A DNA stretch of 64,000 nt, from positions 124,093,879 to 124,157,878 of the forward strand of contig NC_072896.1 in assembly GCF_027943255.1 (NCBI RefSeq). The letters run 5' to 3'. The notes beneath the pieces are model-generated. The model was not told where the DNA came from, did not search any database, and saw only the letters and a program-made list of their open reading frames with translations. The stretch comes from Anastrepha obliqua (taxonomy: Eukaryota; Arthropoda; Insecta; Diptera; Tephritidae). Positions 33,731 to 44,775 of the stretch are shown here, in pieces (position 1 is the stretch's first letter; each line of letters opens with the position of its first letter). A program made the translations under genes and the position numbers.

Positions 33731-36700
33731 TGCATTTGCTACCCATGAAGTGGGAATGTAGACAACAATCTGTCTAGAAGTAGAGTGATATGTGCAGTTC
33801 AATGTAGATATACACACACACACACATACATACTTATGTGCGAGTGCTAATGCACACATATCATTTCGCACTCGCGCTCGTTTCGCAGTTGATTTTGATT
33901 TTCAGCAAATGCTTAATTTTTTGCGGTTTGCGCACAAGCCACTCAAAACTCGAACGAAACGCAGTCGAATGCGAAAAGTGTACGCCTTACTTACTATTTA
34001 CTCTTTTGTATGTACATCTCCATATGCATGTGTAGGTGTGTGTAAATTTCTAGCAGATAAGCTGTAATTTTCACTTTAAAATCACACAACTTATTTACAC
34101 TTTCACGGCTGGATTTGCGTACTCTTCCTGCCATTTTCATAGGAACAGTAATATTTATTGTCTCTTCCCCACACCTTTTGCGTCGCCTTCCTGCTCACAA
34201 ATATGTCAGTATCCACAAATAAATAGTTATTTGCTATATATTCCCATTGTTCTCGCGATACGTCCAGCAATTTGAAATGTCAGTATAGCCATTCTATCAA
34301 CTAATTGACACATACGCGCCTTAATTACTCAGCGCATTACGTAGACTTTTCGAACACCAGCTCATTGAAGGAACATATGTATGTATGTGTGTATGTATAA
34401 GCAAGAATATTTGTAGCAATCAATTTGAATTCTATTGACATATTCTAGCAACAATACGGCTGATGTTACTATTGCTGGAATTCGATAGTAAATTAAGTGA
34501 AAACATTTGAGGTGGTGCCCCAATGAGCGCCTCAATGTAAAAGTTTGTATGCAATACAAAAACAAACACACACACACACACTAGGGGCATCTTATTCTCA
34601 ACCTGTATGTGTGTATGCAATACATAAGAAATGCACACACGAGAGGCCACTTATTCTCAAGCAAATAGAGTAAAGCACACGAGATGCCCCTTAAATATCT
34701 CAACGAAACAGAGTGCTGTAAAAGTTACAGGGCCTCTTAGGCATTTACATTCTGTTGTTTGATTGTGTGTCTCCTTTATTTTTCTTAAGTACATCAGGTA
34801 AATTTATTAATTATATTATATAACAAATGTCTGAATGCGATTAAGTCCTTTTAAACATTATAATTGACTACTCGTATACGGGAACGGTTTATATATGCAA
34901 AGCTTGCTAATATAATTGTATAAATAAAACGGAGAATACAAATTGAATTCAAAATTCTACCTTTTTCTTTTGAAATGAAAGAGATGAGAATAGTCCGCAA
35001 GGTGAATAGGAGTTACCCTGGCAGTACTCAGTGGAATGTGAACTGTTCTTAAGCACATCCAATATTTATTTTGGCTCATTTTGCCCTATAGTGGAAGTAG
35101 TTTCTCCAAAGCTCTTTTTAATTATGTGGAAAATTCAATAATCGAGAATGTATTGAATGTTTAGACAGCCCACATCAGTCTGCAAAATAAGGGCCAACTT
35201 TTTTAATAAGCTTTCCAATTTTAAACTTATTCTATTCTCAAACATCAGCTGGGATGGGCTAATTGGATGCCGTACTCAAAATTCTATTAACGCCTGCTCG
35301 TGTTCAAAATTACTTTCAAAGCGCCTACCAATAGCAGCCACTCTCAATTAACGGGCGGGCCACATTTTAATTTGGGAATTATATGAAGTGACAATTTTTA
35401 TTGCATCTGCATAGTTTCCCACAACAAATTTCACTATAAAGTTGTCTTGAATTAAAATTTTTCTTTTTTGTTATCTTTATATTTATGTTTTTCTTTTTCT
35501 TTTTCTTCTGTAATTAATTTACGCAGCAATTAACAGCAATTCGTTTTTTCTAATTTTTTCTTAGCATTTCACCGCTTAATGAACTTTGTAGTTGGGTTGC
35601 CATCGCCCATCGCTTCATTGGTGTGTCTAAGTTTCCATTTTCATTACTTGTGAATTTCTCTTGAATGATGCAACAAATTAGTGTTTCTTTAATTTGTCGC
35701 ATTTGAGTTCAGTGAATTTAGTTGTTTGTGCAGACCAACTCCAAAAAGAAAAAAAAAATCAATTTTAGAAAGCAAAGCATTTTAAGATTATAGCGAAAAA
35801 AGGGGGGAAAGAGAGAAAAAAATATTTTTAAATTAAAATTTAAAATAAATATTAAAGTTACGAATTCCCAATATTTTTTTAGTAAATAAATTTTTGCATA
35901 CCTTTTACATACAAGCAATTTTCGTTTCTCTAGCGCAAATCAAATGCCAGAGGGATCGGTAATTATTGTTATTTAATTTTTTATTAAAATTACTTGCAAA
36001 TATTCTCTGTGGCGTTATTAAGAAATGCAAAAATATATTTCAATACTTTGCCCACTGCGATTGCAGCGTCCATTGCGCATTATTGGGTCAGTGTTGTTGT
36101 GTAGTCATCCATAATGAATTGCAATCTGCAATTTGCCACAACAAACTTTTTCGCACAATTTACATTTTCTTGTCATCGTTTTTCTGCTGGCTGCGTTGGT
36201 TGCACCGGTGAAACTGTCACAACAAAAACTTTAATTACAAGAAGCGCTTAAGCTTTCCGATGAACTCACTTCGAACGGTAGTTTTGTATAGTTGGTTGAG
36301 TTGTTGTTTTTGATTTTGCACGGCTGAACTTTGAAAGTTTTATGATTTCGGCTTCTGCCAGAAAGACCATGAAAGAAAGTTATGACATTAAAAGCGAAAG
36401 GAAAACGTGCAAAATATTTTTAGTGATAATAACTTTGCGCCCTGTAAACATTTTTAATATTTTTATTTTTAATGGTCAAATATTTCTAACTGTAAACATT
36501 TTATGATTACGAAATATGTTTTGTGGCAAGTTTTTCGCTCAATTTCTCAGCTAAGGTTATGAGCGATGGGAAAATTCGTGCTGCCAGAGAGCAGATAGTT
36601 CACTAACTGTAAGGGTGTTTAACGCCACTGAAAATCACTCAGATTACCACTTCCGTGTGAGGCGTTCCCATGTCAAGTGATGCACGTATTTCGTGGACTC

Positions 36701-36817
36701 TACGTATTTAAATTACGCATAAATCTAAAAATTAATGGAATCTCTGCACTAAACCTTCAGGGATTACTGAGCTTTGTCTCTGCTGTTAATGAAAATAATA
36801 AAACAAAATAATTTGAA
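33000..36817. other. Unassigned stretch with (CA)n tracts
   Basis: No gene recognised. CA tracts lie at 33703-33730, 33811-33826 and 34566-34580, with a TATG run near 34378-34398. The part at 33790-34370 is slightly GC-richer. Confidence 0.4.
33703..33730 (+). repeat. (CA)n microsatellite
   Basis: 14 uninterrupted CA units. Confidence 0.95.
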
Positions 36818-37185
36818 GGGGTGGGTTTGTCATTAATGATAAAAATAAGTTTCCTCAAACATTTTTAACCAAAAAAAATTTTTTTATTGTATTTAAATTA
36901 AAATAATAACAAAGAAAAAATAATATGAAGGAACGCGTTTTTCACAAATGATAAAAAAATTGCCTCAAACATTTTTAACCGAAATTTTTTTTTTTAACTT
37001 TTAATTTAAATTAAAATAATAAAAAAAATGATTTGGAAGAGTGGGTTCTTCACAAAAGAAACCAAAAATTTGCCTCAAACATTTTTAACAAAAAAGTTTT
37101 TTTTTTAAATTTAAATTAAAATAAAAACAAAAATATTTCAAGAGTGGGTTTTCCACAAAGGATAAAAAAAATTCTCCTAAAACTT
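36818..37185 (+). repeat. Four-unit tandem repeat, period ~104-109 bp
   Basis: Units begin near 36818, 36926, 37035 and 37139. Each has GAAG(G/A)..TGGGTT..TCA(C)..ATGATAAAAA followed by TTGCCTCAAACATTTTTAAC and an A/T block with AAATTAAAATAATAA. The last unit is degraded. Confidence 0.8.
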
Positions 37186-37194
37186 AAAAAAAAA

Positions 37195-37375
37195 ACAATT
37201 TTTTAAATTTTAAATTTTATTTAATTTTAAAATTGTTTTTAACCTTTAAATTTTATTTAATATTAAAAAATTGTGCTTTAGTTTTAAATTTTATTTAATT
37301 TTAAAACATTGTTTTTCAATTTTTTTTTTTTTTAACTTTTTTTTTTTAACTTTTTTTTTTAAACAATTTTTTAAG
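37195..37375 (+). repeat. AT-rich tandem ~40-50 bp units and T tracts
   Basis: AAATTTTATTTAATTTTAAA recurs three times (37205-37315), followed by repeated AACTTTTTTTTTT runs. Confidence 0.6.
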
Positions 37376-37479
37376 TATACAAGTGCATACCATATTCAAG
37401 AACAGCTTGAGAGTAAAACTAAGTAGCTTTTATTTCGGACAGAAGTTAATGAAACTTTACGAGTTTTTTACACAACATC

Positions 37480-38000
37480 CACTTATTTTATATATTATAC
37501 ATAAAATCATTCAATAAAACTTCCATTAGCTGCAATTGCAATGACCTACTCGATCCGGGTCCGGAAACGATTGCTTGTCGGAATCAAATGCTCCTTATTC
37601 ATATTAATAATAACGATATTAATTGCAGCTTTCAGAGAAGAAATGGTTTTATGAGGATGCTTATAGGTTTCAGCGCAACTACGCACCATACTTAGTAATT
37701 CTGAGGATTAAGGTGTGGGGAGATAGGTAGCCATAAGTTCGGTGTTCATCATGTGGTCATGGAAATTTTCAGCCTTCCAATCTTGTGTCGCTATCGCTAT
37801 CTATGGCCTCTGTAGGATTAGAACATAGCCATCTGTCATATCGGCGGTTTGTCTTTTATTATTCTTAACATTTTTTATGGTTCCAGCGGGGAACAAAGGG
37901 GCCAAGGTTGGGCTTTTGGTCTTGGACAACATTTTTTCCATCAGAAAAAAACTCAGGCGCTTCATTTTTAATTTATAATATTTAATGTAATAATAACTTT
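37480..38000 (-). mobile_element. Probable Tc1-mariner C-terminal fragment
   Basis: On the minus strand around 37720-37510 a broken frame reads HKTISSLKAAIN, then MNKEHLIPTSNRFRTRIE and AANGSFIE. This has the layout of the C-terminus of Tc1-mariner transposases (SLK..I..E........C..F..R....I.A.GG.FE). Upstream sequence to 38000 has no clear motif. Confidence 0.45.
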
Positions 38001-41000
38001 ATAATATTTAGAAGGCGTTTCGATCGGGTAACTCGCTGTTCTCGTATTTGCTTCGACATAAACTGTCCTCTGCGCATAACGTTGAATTTTCACCGAAGGC
38101 CTTCATGCATAACTCGACAGATTAGACACTCAGAACCATTAAGCTCCCTTGTAAGGACACTCATTGACTTTGAAAGATCCTCGTTAGGGATCGCTTGCAC
38201 TTTGCACAGATTGCACAGTGTTAGAACTTTCTTCGTGTTTTTTTGCCTTTTGCATCTATATTCTGCATCGCCGCCTGAAGCTTCCAATTCACATCGAACC
38301 TTATGAGCGAATAAACGGGCGCACTTACGAAAATGACATATTTCTCGGTGAGATTTGCACTTAAAGCGACGATAATTGAATTACTCTTCATTTGTTGAGT
38401 TAAGTTGTAGTCCTGCATGCCTTATCTGAAAGAGAGCAAAAAGTAAGTAAAGTCTTCGGGATGTTATAGCCAAATATGTCCGCACACATGTATGCATCTG
38501 TATTTTATCCTAAAACACTAGAATTTTTTTATAAAAATGTTAAAAGAACTGAAGTAATTTCACTTCAAAATACTTCATACCAAAATTTGCAATCTCGAAT
38601 ACATTTCGAAATTCTTCGCAATTTTTCGGCATGCCATTTATGGCAAATTCAAATAAGTTTTTAAGCTATGATTTTATTATTATCGATTTTACTATTTCAC
38701 GTAGCTTCGCTATCCACTACCAGATAATATCAAATACAAACTACTTCTTAAATGAAAATATGTTTTATAATATTTGTGAAGAAAACCAACCTCAATTATT
38801 GCATGCGCTGCTCTGCTCTTCTCCTCTCTTTAATTGTACTTTCCCCTATTTTTACCGCTACACTTATTCGAATATCTAAGTATGCGCTCATTCGTTATCA
38901 AATGTAATTAATCAATCTCATTCTGACAATAACTTCAGCCACATGCGCACCTGTACATAGTGTTCGTTCTTCCAATCGATTTGCTCATAAATGACATTTC
39001 AATTTTCTCACCTCCGAGGGCCGATTGGCGGGCATGGCGCCTGGTGAGAACATTTGCCCCACCTAACCACTATCGCACTTAATCATCAGCTAAATGAGAC
39101 TCTGGAGAAACAATACATATGTGTTGGTAAAAAACCGCTGTGACATTGCTTTATTGCCCCCCAGCCGAAATTCATAGGACTATGCAGGAGCCTGTGCATG
39201 GATGGCGTGTTGGAAATGGTTGAGTTCAGCAGGCGGTGCTGCATCATTAAGCGTTTCCTGCCACCCATCATGTCAAATAAACGAGTGCGCGCAATATCTA
39301 TATAAAGAGCAAGCGCATGTGAACCATATGTATGTAGGTTTTCAAAATGAATTGGAGAAAATAAGTTTTGTGAGATAAGCAATTCTGCTCATCTCCGCTT
39401 TTGCCTACAAGTCGTGCATATATTGTGTATGTGTGTGCTTATGGACTTTCGCGTGTGGAACAATTTGTTGCTGAAAACACTTTCGTGGCCGGAATGCTGT
39501 TATTGCTTCGATTGGAAAACTTTTGTTGTTGCTTTTGTGGTAACAAGTAGCAATCAAGCATTTATTTATGGACTTTTTCGAAGGTTTTTGTCATATAATT
39601 CAATTGTAGATGATTTTCTCAGGCCACCATGGCTAACGCCCCATTTCACCAACCACTCCCTACCAGTCGGCTGGCAAATGGGAGCTCGTCCATTCAGCAT
39701 TCACTCGGAACTTGTTTCGGCTCGGCCAATGAATTTCGAAATATTCACATTTTTATTGAATTCAAATTGTGGAAAATCAATTTATTTTTTCTCACAACAT
39801 CTAGCGGCTACTTAGCTTTGCTATGCCACATACTTAGTGCTGCATATTTATATGTATATGTAAGTGTATGTTTGTTGGTATGCGCGCGTTGCAGTTGATG
39901 TCGTCAGTCTAATAAAGACAATAAATTACACTTTTTTTTGTCAACGCATCCATCATCGGTGCCGAAGCGACATGCATTGCTTGATGTTGTTGTTGTTGTT
40001 GATGCTCTGATTGTTGTTACTCTGTTTATGCGCTCCGCTACTTTTTCCAACCGTCGCGCCGTATGCGTCACGTGAAGTTTGTGCAATTCACCCGCTGCGT
40101 TCCCATACAAATTGTGCCTGCGTCGCTTTGCCTTCCCGCCGCTTACTGCCCGCCCTTTTCGGACTTATTCACCCGATTTTAGTTGAAATTTTTTCCTGCT
40201 CCATTCTTAATTTGCGGCGATTTTCTCAATTTTAATGCTGTTTCGAAAACTGACTGCGCCACCTCAACTGCGGCCTCGCACTCTCATCATCTGCAACCGA
40301 ACAGTTGCATGCTGCATGTGGATGGCTGACTTCGGTTTGTGCCACAGGCGATGCCGCAATATGTCGCCGTTGTGTTTTGTGTGTGGAGCTGCTGTCTCGT
40401 GCATTGTGCATTGTGCGTTCGAAAGTGTTTTTAGTTGTTTTTTTTTTGTCATTTCAACTATTGTATAAATTTCGTGCTGCGTGTGTTTTCTTTGGTAGTT
40501 GCGCTATTTTGTTATTGTTAGCAACTTTTAATTGCTACTAAGAGAAATAGCGACTTTTCTCCGATTATCTCATTTTCTAGCTTAAATTCTTCCCTCCGCA
40601 TTGTGTTTGTGTTGTGTCATCGATTCTCTTTTATTTATTTGATAGTTTTTTTAAACGCGCATGCATTCGGTAATTTGAAACTTCTCCATTGTTGCTGTGT
40701 TTATTGTTATTGTTGCTGTCAGGAAAGTTTCGCTACTTTGTGTACTTAACGAACAACCAGGTGAAGTTCATAGTTCGTGCCTTAGTTCGGCATAGACACA
40801 TACCGACCGGCGCTGCGCTGTTTGTTGTACGAACTGCGCGACAAAGTTCATTTTAATGGCAGGGTCACACAAGTGAGTGAAATTTGTTGTGACATTTCGT
40901 TAAAAGTTGGCTTAAACCGTTAAAGTTCCAAGGTGCATCGAAGTGTTTTTTGGTTTTGTGTTTTTTGTTTCTGAAATGTGTCGAAATTGCGTTGCGCACA

Positions 41001-41390
41001 CTTTGTATGGAGAGAAAAGCGCTTGAAGCGACGCTGCGTTAGTAGAAATTTGTGATGTGTATGCAGAAAGAGTTGAGAGTATTTGTTTTTATAAAATTGT
41101 TGTATTTATTTCACGTCGAGCGATAAAAATTAAGGAACTCCGGCGAGAAGTTTTAAGTACTAAGATTTAACGACTTTGATGGTGGGTATGAGTTTTAAAA
41201 TATTTTCAGATATTTATTTAAGGAAAATTAAGTTATAAGTATAGAAGTAAGAAAGTGGGCGAAAAAGAATGTGGGAAGATGCCCGCTCAGCACATACATT
41301 GGTATGCGTGTTGTATGTTGTAGGTATGCGCGGGAATGACTGCAGCTTTTTTTTTAATTGCGATAGTCTTGCAGCAAGTGACCGATTACG
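38001..41390. other. Unassigned, GC-richer, apparently unique stretch
   Basis: Few transposon signatures. The part at 39400-41200 is GC-richer than the rest of the window. Overlapping frames of 60-130 codons occur on both strands without conserved motifs. A promoter/5' UTR possibility at 40700-41200 is listed under findings. Confidence 0.35.
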
Positions 41391-41392
41391 TA

Positions 41393-42982
41393 TTGGGTTG
41401 GGGAATAAGTTCGTAGCGTTTTTACCGAAGACTTTTATTAAAAAAAAACAAGAATTATATCAATAAGTTAATCAATTATATATTCGCCGTTGCTGTTTAC
41501 AACCCCTTTCCCACCTCTCGACCAATTTGTTTGATGCCGTTCCGCCAAAAATCGCCTGGTCTGGTGCCAAAGAAGTTGTTGAGCCAGTTTTTAAGGACCT
41601 CCTTGTTATCGAAGGTAACGCCCTTCATATGGTATGAAACGTAGCGGAAAAGATGGCAATCGGTCGGTGCAAGGTCCGGGGGAAATACGGCGAATGCTGA
41701 AGAACCTGCCATTCGAGCTCTTGGAGTGCAGCATTGACGACTTGTGCAACATATTAAGGGGGGGGTAACGTTAATTCATGGAAAAAAAGGCACATTTTTA
41801 TGATTTTTTTTTGATGACACAGTTAAAATTTATTCGTCAAATCTTTTACTACATAAAACTATAGCATTTGAAGTATATTTTGTGAAATTTTCATCCAAAA
41901 ATATTTAAAAATACGGCAATGGCAGAAATTATTCGGACGCATCTCAAAAAAAAGTAGTTTTGCGGTGCCCCTCATAACTCGGTGTTAAATCATCTGAAAT
42001 CAAAAAACCAAAGTTATTTCGTTAGATAATCGTTTTCTCCGGGTAACGCCGAGAGGGTTTTTTGAAATTAAAAATTTTTCGATTTTTGGGAACACGTTAA
42101 AGTCAAAAACACGATTTTCGCGTAAAAAATCGGTGAATTAGTTACCGTAAAAACAAAAGTATCAACAAATTCGAAAAAAACTCTTCGGCGTTACCTTGTA
42201 AAACATCTACAGAAAAAGTGTTCAGAATTTCAAAAGGATCGGTGCAGTGGTTTCAAAGTTATGAGGGGCACCGACTTTGAAAACGTAAGTTGTGGAAAAA
42301 ACGCTTTAAAGTACAAATGGCGCGCGGTTGAGCCAGGTAGGTAGCAACACTTACATGGCTGTATCTTTGTAAGTTTTGCTCCGATTCGTCTAAAATTTTC
42401 ACAGAATATTCTTGAAAGGTTCTTCATTTAAAAAACCAAATAAAAAAAAAATGCAAAAATAAAAATTTAAAAACGTTACCCCCCCCTTAACTGGCGTTGT
42501 CGTGAAGGTGTATGGTTTGAATATGTCGATCAGGTCTTTACAGTCGAATAGCCTCATTCACGCGGTCTAGCTGGGCAATGTAGAGATCCTTGTAGATCGA
42601 GACATTCTTTTAGGGCATTTCCCAGTGCACCGTGCCCTCCCAGTCCCACCATACACATATCATGATCTTCTTTGGATGCAGATCCGGCTTTGACGTATCT
42701 TCTGGAGCCACCCACTCCTTTCTTTGCTTCATATTGATGTATAGGCTCCATTTCTCATCTTCCGGACGATTCGGTACAAAAAGGGCAGTTTATGACCCTC
42801 GTAATGGATTGATGGCGAGCGAGATGCTGAGAAGCAATTTGAAGGCGACTTTCGTTGATTTTTCGTTGAGCTCGTGAGGCACCCAGGGTCCCAATTTTTC
42901 GGCAAGTCCCACCGAGTGAAGGGGATTGAGAGTTTTATTACGATGAAATGCAAAGAAGATTTCCACTTCTAAAACTCAAAAC
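41393..42982 (-). mobile_element. Mariner relic (cecropia-like), 5' truncated, interrupted by a TTAA element
   Basis: The left end TTGGGTTGGGGAATAAGTTC follows TA (41391-92). On the minus strand: WVPHELNEKS-like block and IHYEGHK (about 42880-42780), RKEWVAPEDTSKPDLHPKK (about 42720), IMICVWWDWEGTVHWEM (about 42650), LHDNA (about 42500); then, after the nested element, VAQVVNAALQELEWQVLQHS (41750-41690) and, after a frameshift, PPDLAPTDCHLFRYVSYHMK to the stop at 41497. The HTH N-terminus and 5' TIR are missing; the element abuts the next transposon at 42983. Confidence 0.85.
41754..42490 (+). mobile_element. TTAA-flanked G-rich-end element (copy 3) inside a mariner
   Basis: TTAAGGGGGGGGTAACGTT at 41754 and its inverted form AACGTTACCCCCCCTTAA ending 42490; 737 bp including both TTAA. 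The second module, as reverse complement CATCTGAAATCAAAAAACCA, is at 41991-42010 and the core GGAAAAAACGCTTTAAAGT at 42294-42312. TATTCTTGAA is at 42407. Non-coding. Deleting it with one TTAA restores the mariner HDNA...VAQVV block in frame. Confidence 0.9.
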
Positions 42983-42984
42983 TA

Positions 42985-44263
42985 CAGGGTCCGGTACTCG
43001 AAGTGTAACCTATCCAAAAAGTCAAATTTAGTTTGGAAAATTACTTTTATCCAATTCAAAGTAAAAAATGTGTGAAAATAATACAAAATCAAGAATCAAT
43101 TTACTTTTGCTCGATATGACCACCTCTTGCCTTGACTATGGCCTCGAGATGGTCCAGAAACGCATCGCAAGCTGTCCGATGTGACTTGCAGGTATTTTGG
43201 CCCACTCGCATACAATGGTTTTTTCTTTTAGTTTGGGCTCTCCAAAATAGCCGAGAAAAGAATAATCCATCGGATGCGCGTCTGGCGAATTCAAAAGCCA
43301 TTGTGTGGACGTTATGAAGTTCGGAACTTTGTTTTTAGCCATTCTTGGTTCACTCGAGCTTTGTGGGGCGGTGCCGAGTCCTGTTGAAACGCCTATAGTC
43401 TGCCATCGAAATTCTTTGTCTGTCTGTCTGCCCACGGCTTTAAAGCAACCTCCAGAACACTTTCCCGATAAAATTTCGCATTTACCTTGACGCCAGGCTC
43501 GATGAAAACGTTGGGTGGACGCTCTCCGCATCTGCAGTTACAGTAGCCCAAAAAATTACCTGGGGTGGATACTGCCTCCTGGGGGCCAATCGATGACTCA
43601 AATTCTCGTATAAACGATCGGAAAAAAACCCCTATCGCTTTGGGAGTTTACGAATTGCTCAATTTGAAAAATTTTCTTGTCAGAAAACACAATGTTCGGA
43701 AACCGACCGCTTTCGGCCAAGCGAAGGAGTTGGTTCTTACAAGTCTAACTTGTTGCTGTTTTGGTGTGAGATCATGCGCCTTTTGGATCTTGTAAAGCTT
43801 GACTTTGAAATTATTATTCAGTATGCGGCGGATGCTATGATCAGATATTTTCAGTTCTTTCGTTATTTGATTGACACTTCGTCGGGAGTTTCACTTAAGT
43901 CGCTTCCTCACTTTTTGAACCATTTCACGTGACGTTGCAGTCCTTTGGTGACCTTTCGCGATGCTACCAATATCATTGCAACGAGTAATGGTGCGATAAA
44001 CAAAAACTGTATTTACTTTAAGGTGTTCGAGCACAAGAACAATCGCTGGTTGTGATTTTCCTGCCCAATATAATGCAATCACACCATTACGTTTGAAATT
44101 CATTACTGATTTTCTTTTTTCGCGTTTACTTTCGGCAAAATGCTTCCGCGGGTTTGTAAACAATACCCTGGACTGTCGTTTATTCAGCTAATAGACAGCT
44201 GGAGCCCGTGCATCAGCTGCGCGAGGGATCTGAAATTGGTTACACTTCGAGTGCCCGACCCTG
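42985..44263 (-). mobile_element. maT/rosa-like Tc1-mariner relic with intact TIRs
   Basis: The TIRs are CAGGGTCCGGTACTCGAAGT at 42985 and CAGGGTCGGGCACTCGAAGT inward from 44263, with TA on both sides; 1279 bp. On the minus strand an N-terminal HTH-like frame begins near 44120 (MNFKRNGVIALYWAGKSQPAI, then VFVYRTITRCNDIGSIAKG). The catalytic part at 43531-43136 includes QQDSAPPHKARVNQEWLK in one frame and NKVPNFITSTQWLLNSPDAHP with MDYSFLGYF in another; it ends with REWAKIPA-like and RFWTISRP. 'VPNFI...WP..SPD.NP.DY' is typical of the DD37D/DD41D groups. Frameshifts prevent a reliable DD spacing. Confidence 0.8.
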
Positions 44264-44473
44264 TAATAAAAAATTGAATAACTCAAAAATGCAATGAACA
44301 TAGTTTTGTAGAGCAGAAATAATTCTACTGAATCAATTCTTACTCTTTGCCAAGCAGCAAACAAATCGTTGTAAAATTAAAGAAAATATAGAAATGCTAT
44401 GAACATCATTTTGATTGGGCTATTTATTTCTCTAAAAATTTTACTTTCAAATGTTGCTGCTGTTCACGTCACG

Positions 44474-44583
44474 ACATAAAACTGTAAGTCCCTCGATTTG
44501 CGGAAAAACAGCTAGATGCTCACCACAAATAGGAGAAGCACCGCGGCCAAACACCACATAAAGAGTTCAAGCGCCAATTATAA
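44474..44583 (+). mobile_element. tRNA-derived SINE, copy 4 (3' half)
   Basis: AAAACTGTAAGTCCCTCGAT, CACCACAAATAGGAG and TTCAAGCGCCAATTATAAAT match the 3' body of the other SINE copies; the tRNA-like head is missing. Confidence 0.7.
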
Positions 44584-44615
44584 ATATAAATTGTGTTCAG
44601 TAGTCGTTTTTTTCA

Positions 44616-44775
44616 TATATCACCAACATAATCTCAGTTTTTTCGTAAACAAACCGCTGTCATGGCCTCGCTGACGTCAGTCAATCAGCTGATTCTTTCA
44701 AATACGCTAAAAGCCGGTTAACGCTCTGATCTTGTCCACGCCTTCCACACTCTTTTCACCTTAATTCCTGTGCTC
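44616..44775 (+). repeat. Dispersed repeat R, copy 2
   Basis: Same block order as 22976-23110 with extra sequence between the CGCTG and AGCCGGTTAACG blocks. Confidence 0.55.

Noticed and set aside
36818..37185. Regular repeats considered as a CRISPR array
   Set aside because: Eukaryotic context, ~108-bp units without unique spacers between short repeats; a plain tandem repeat.
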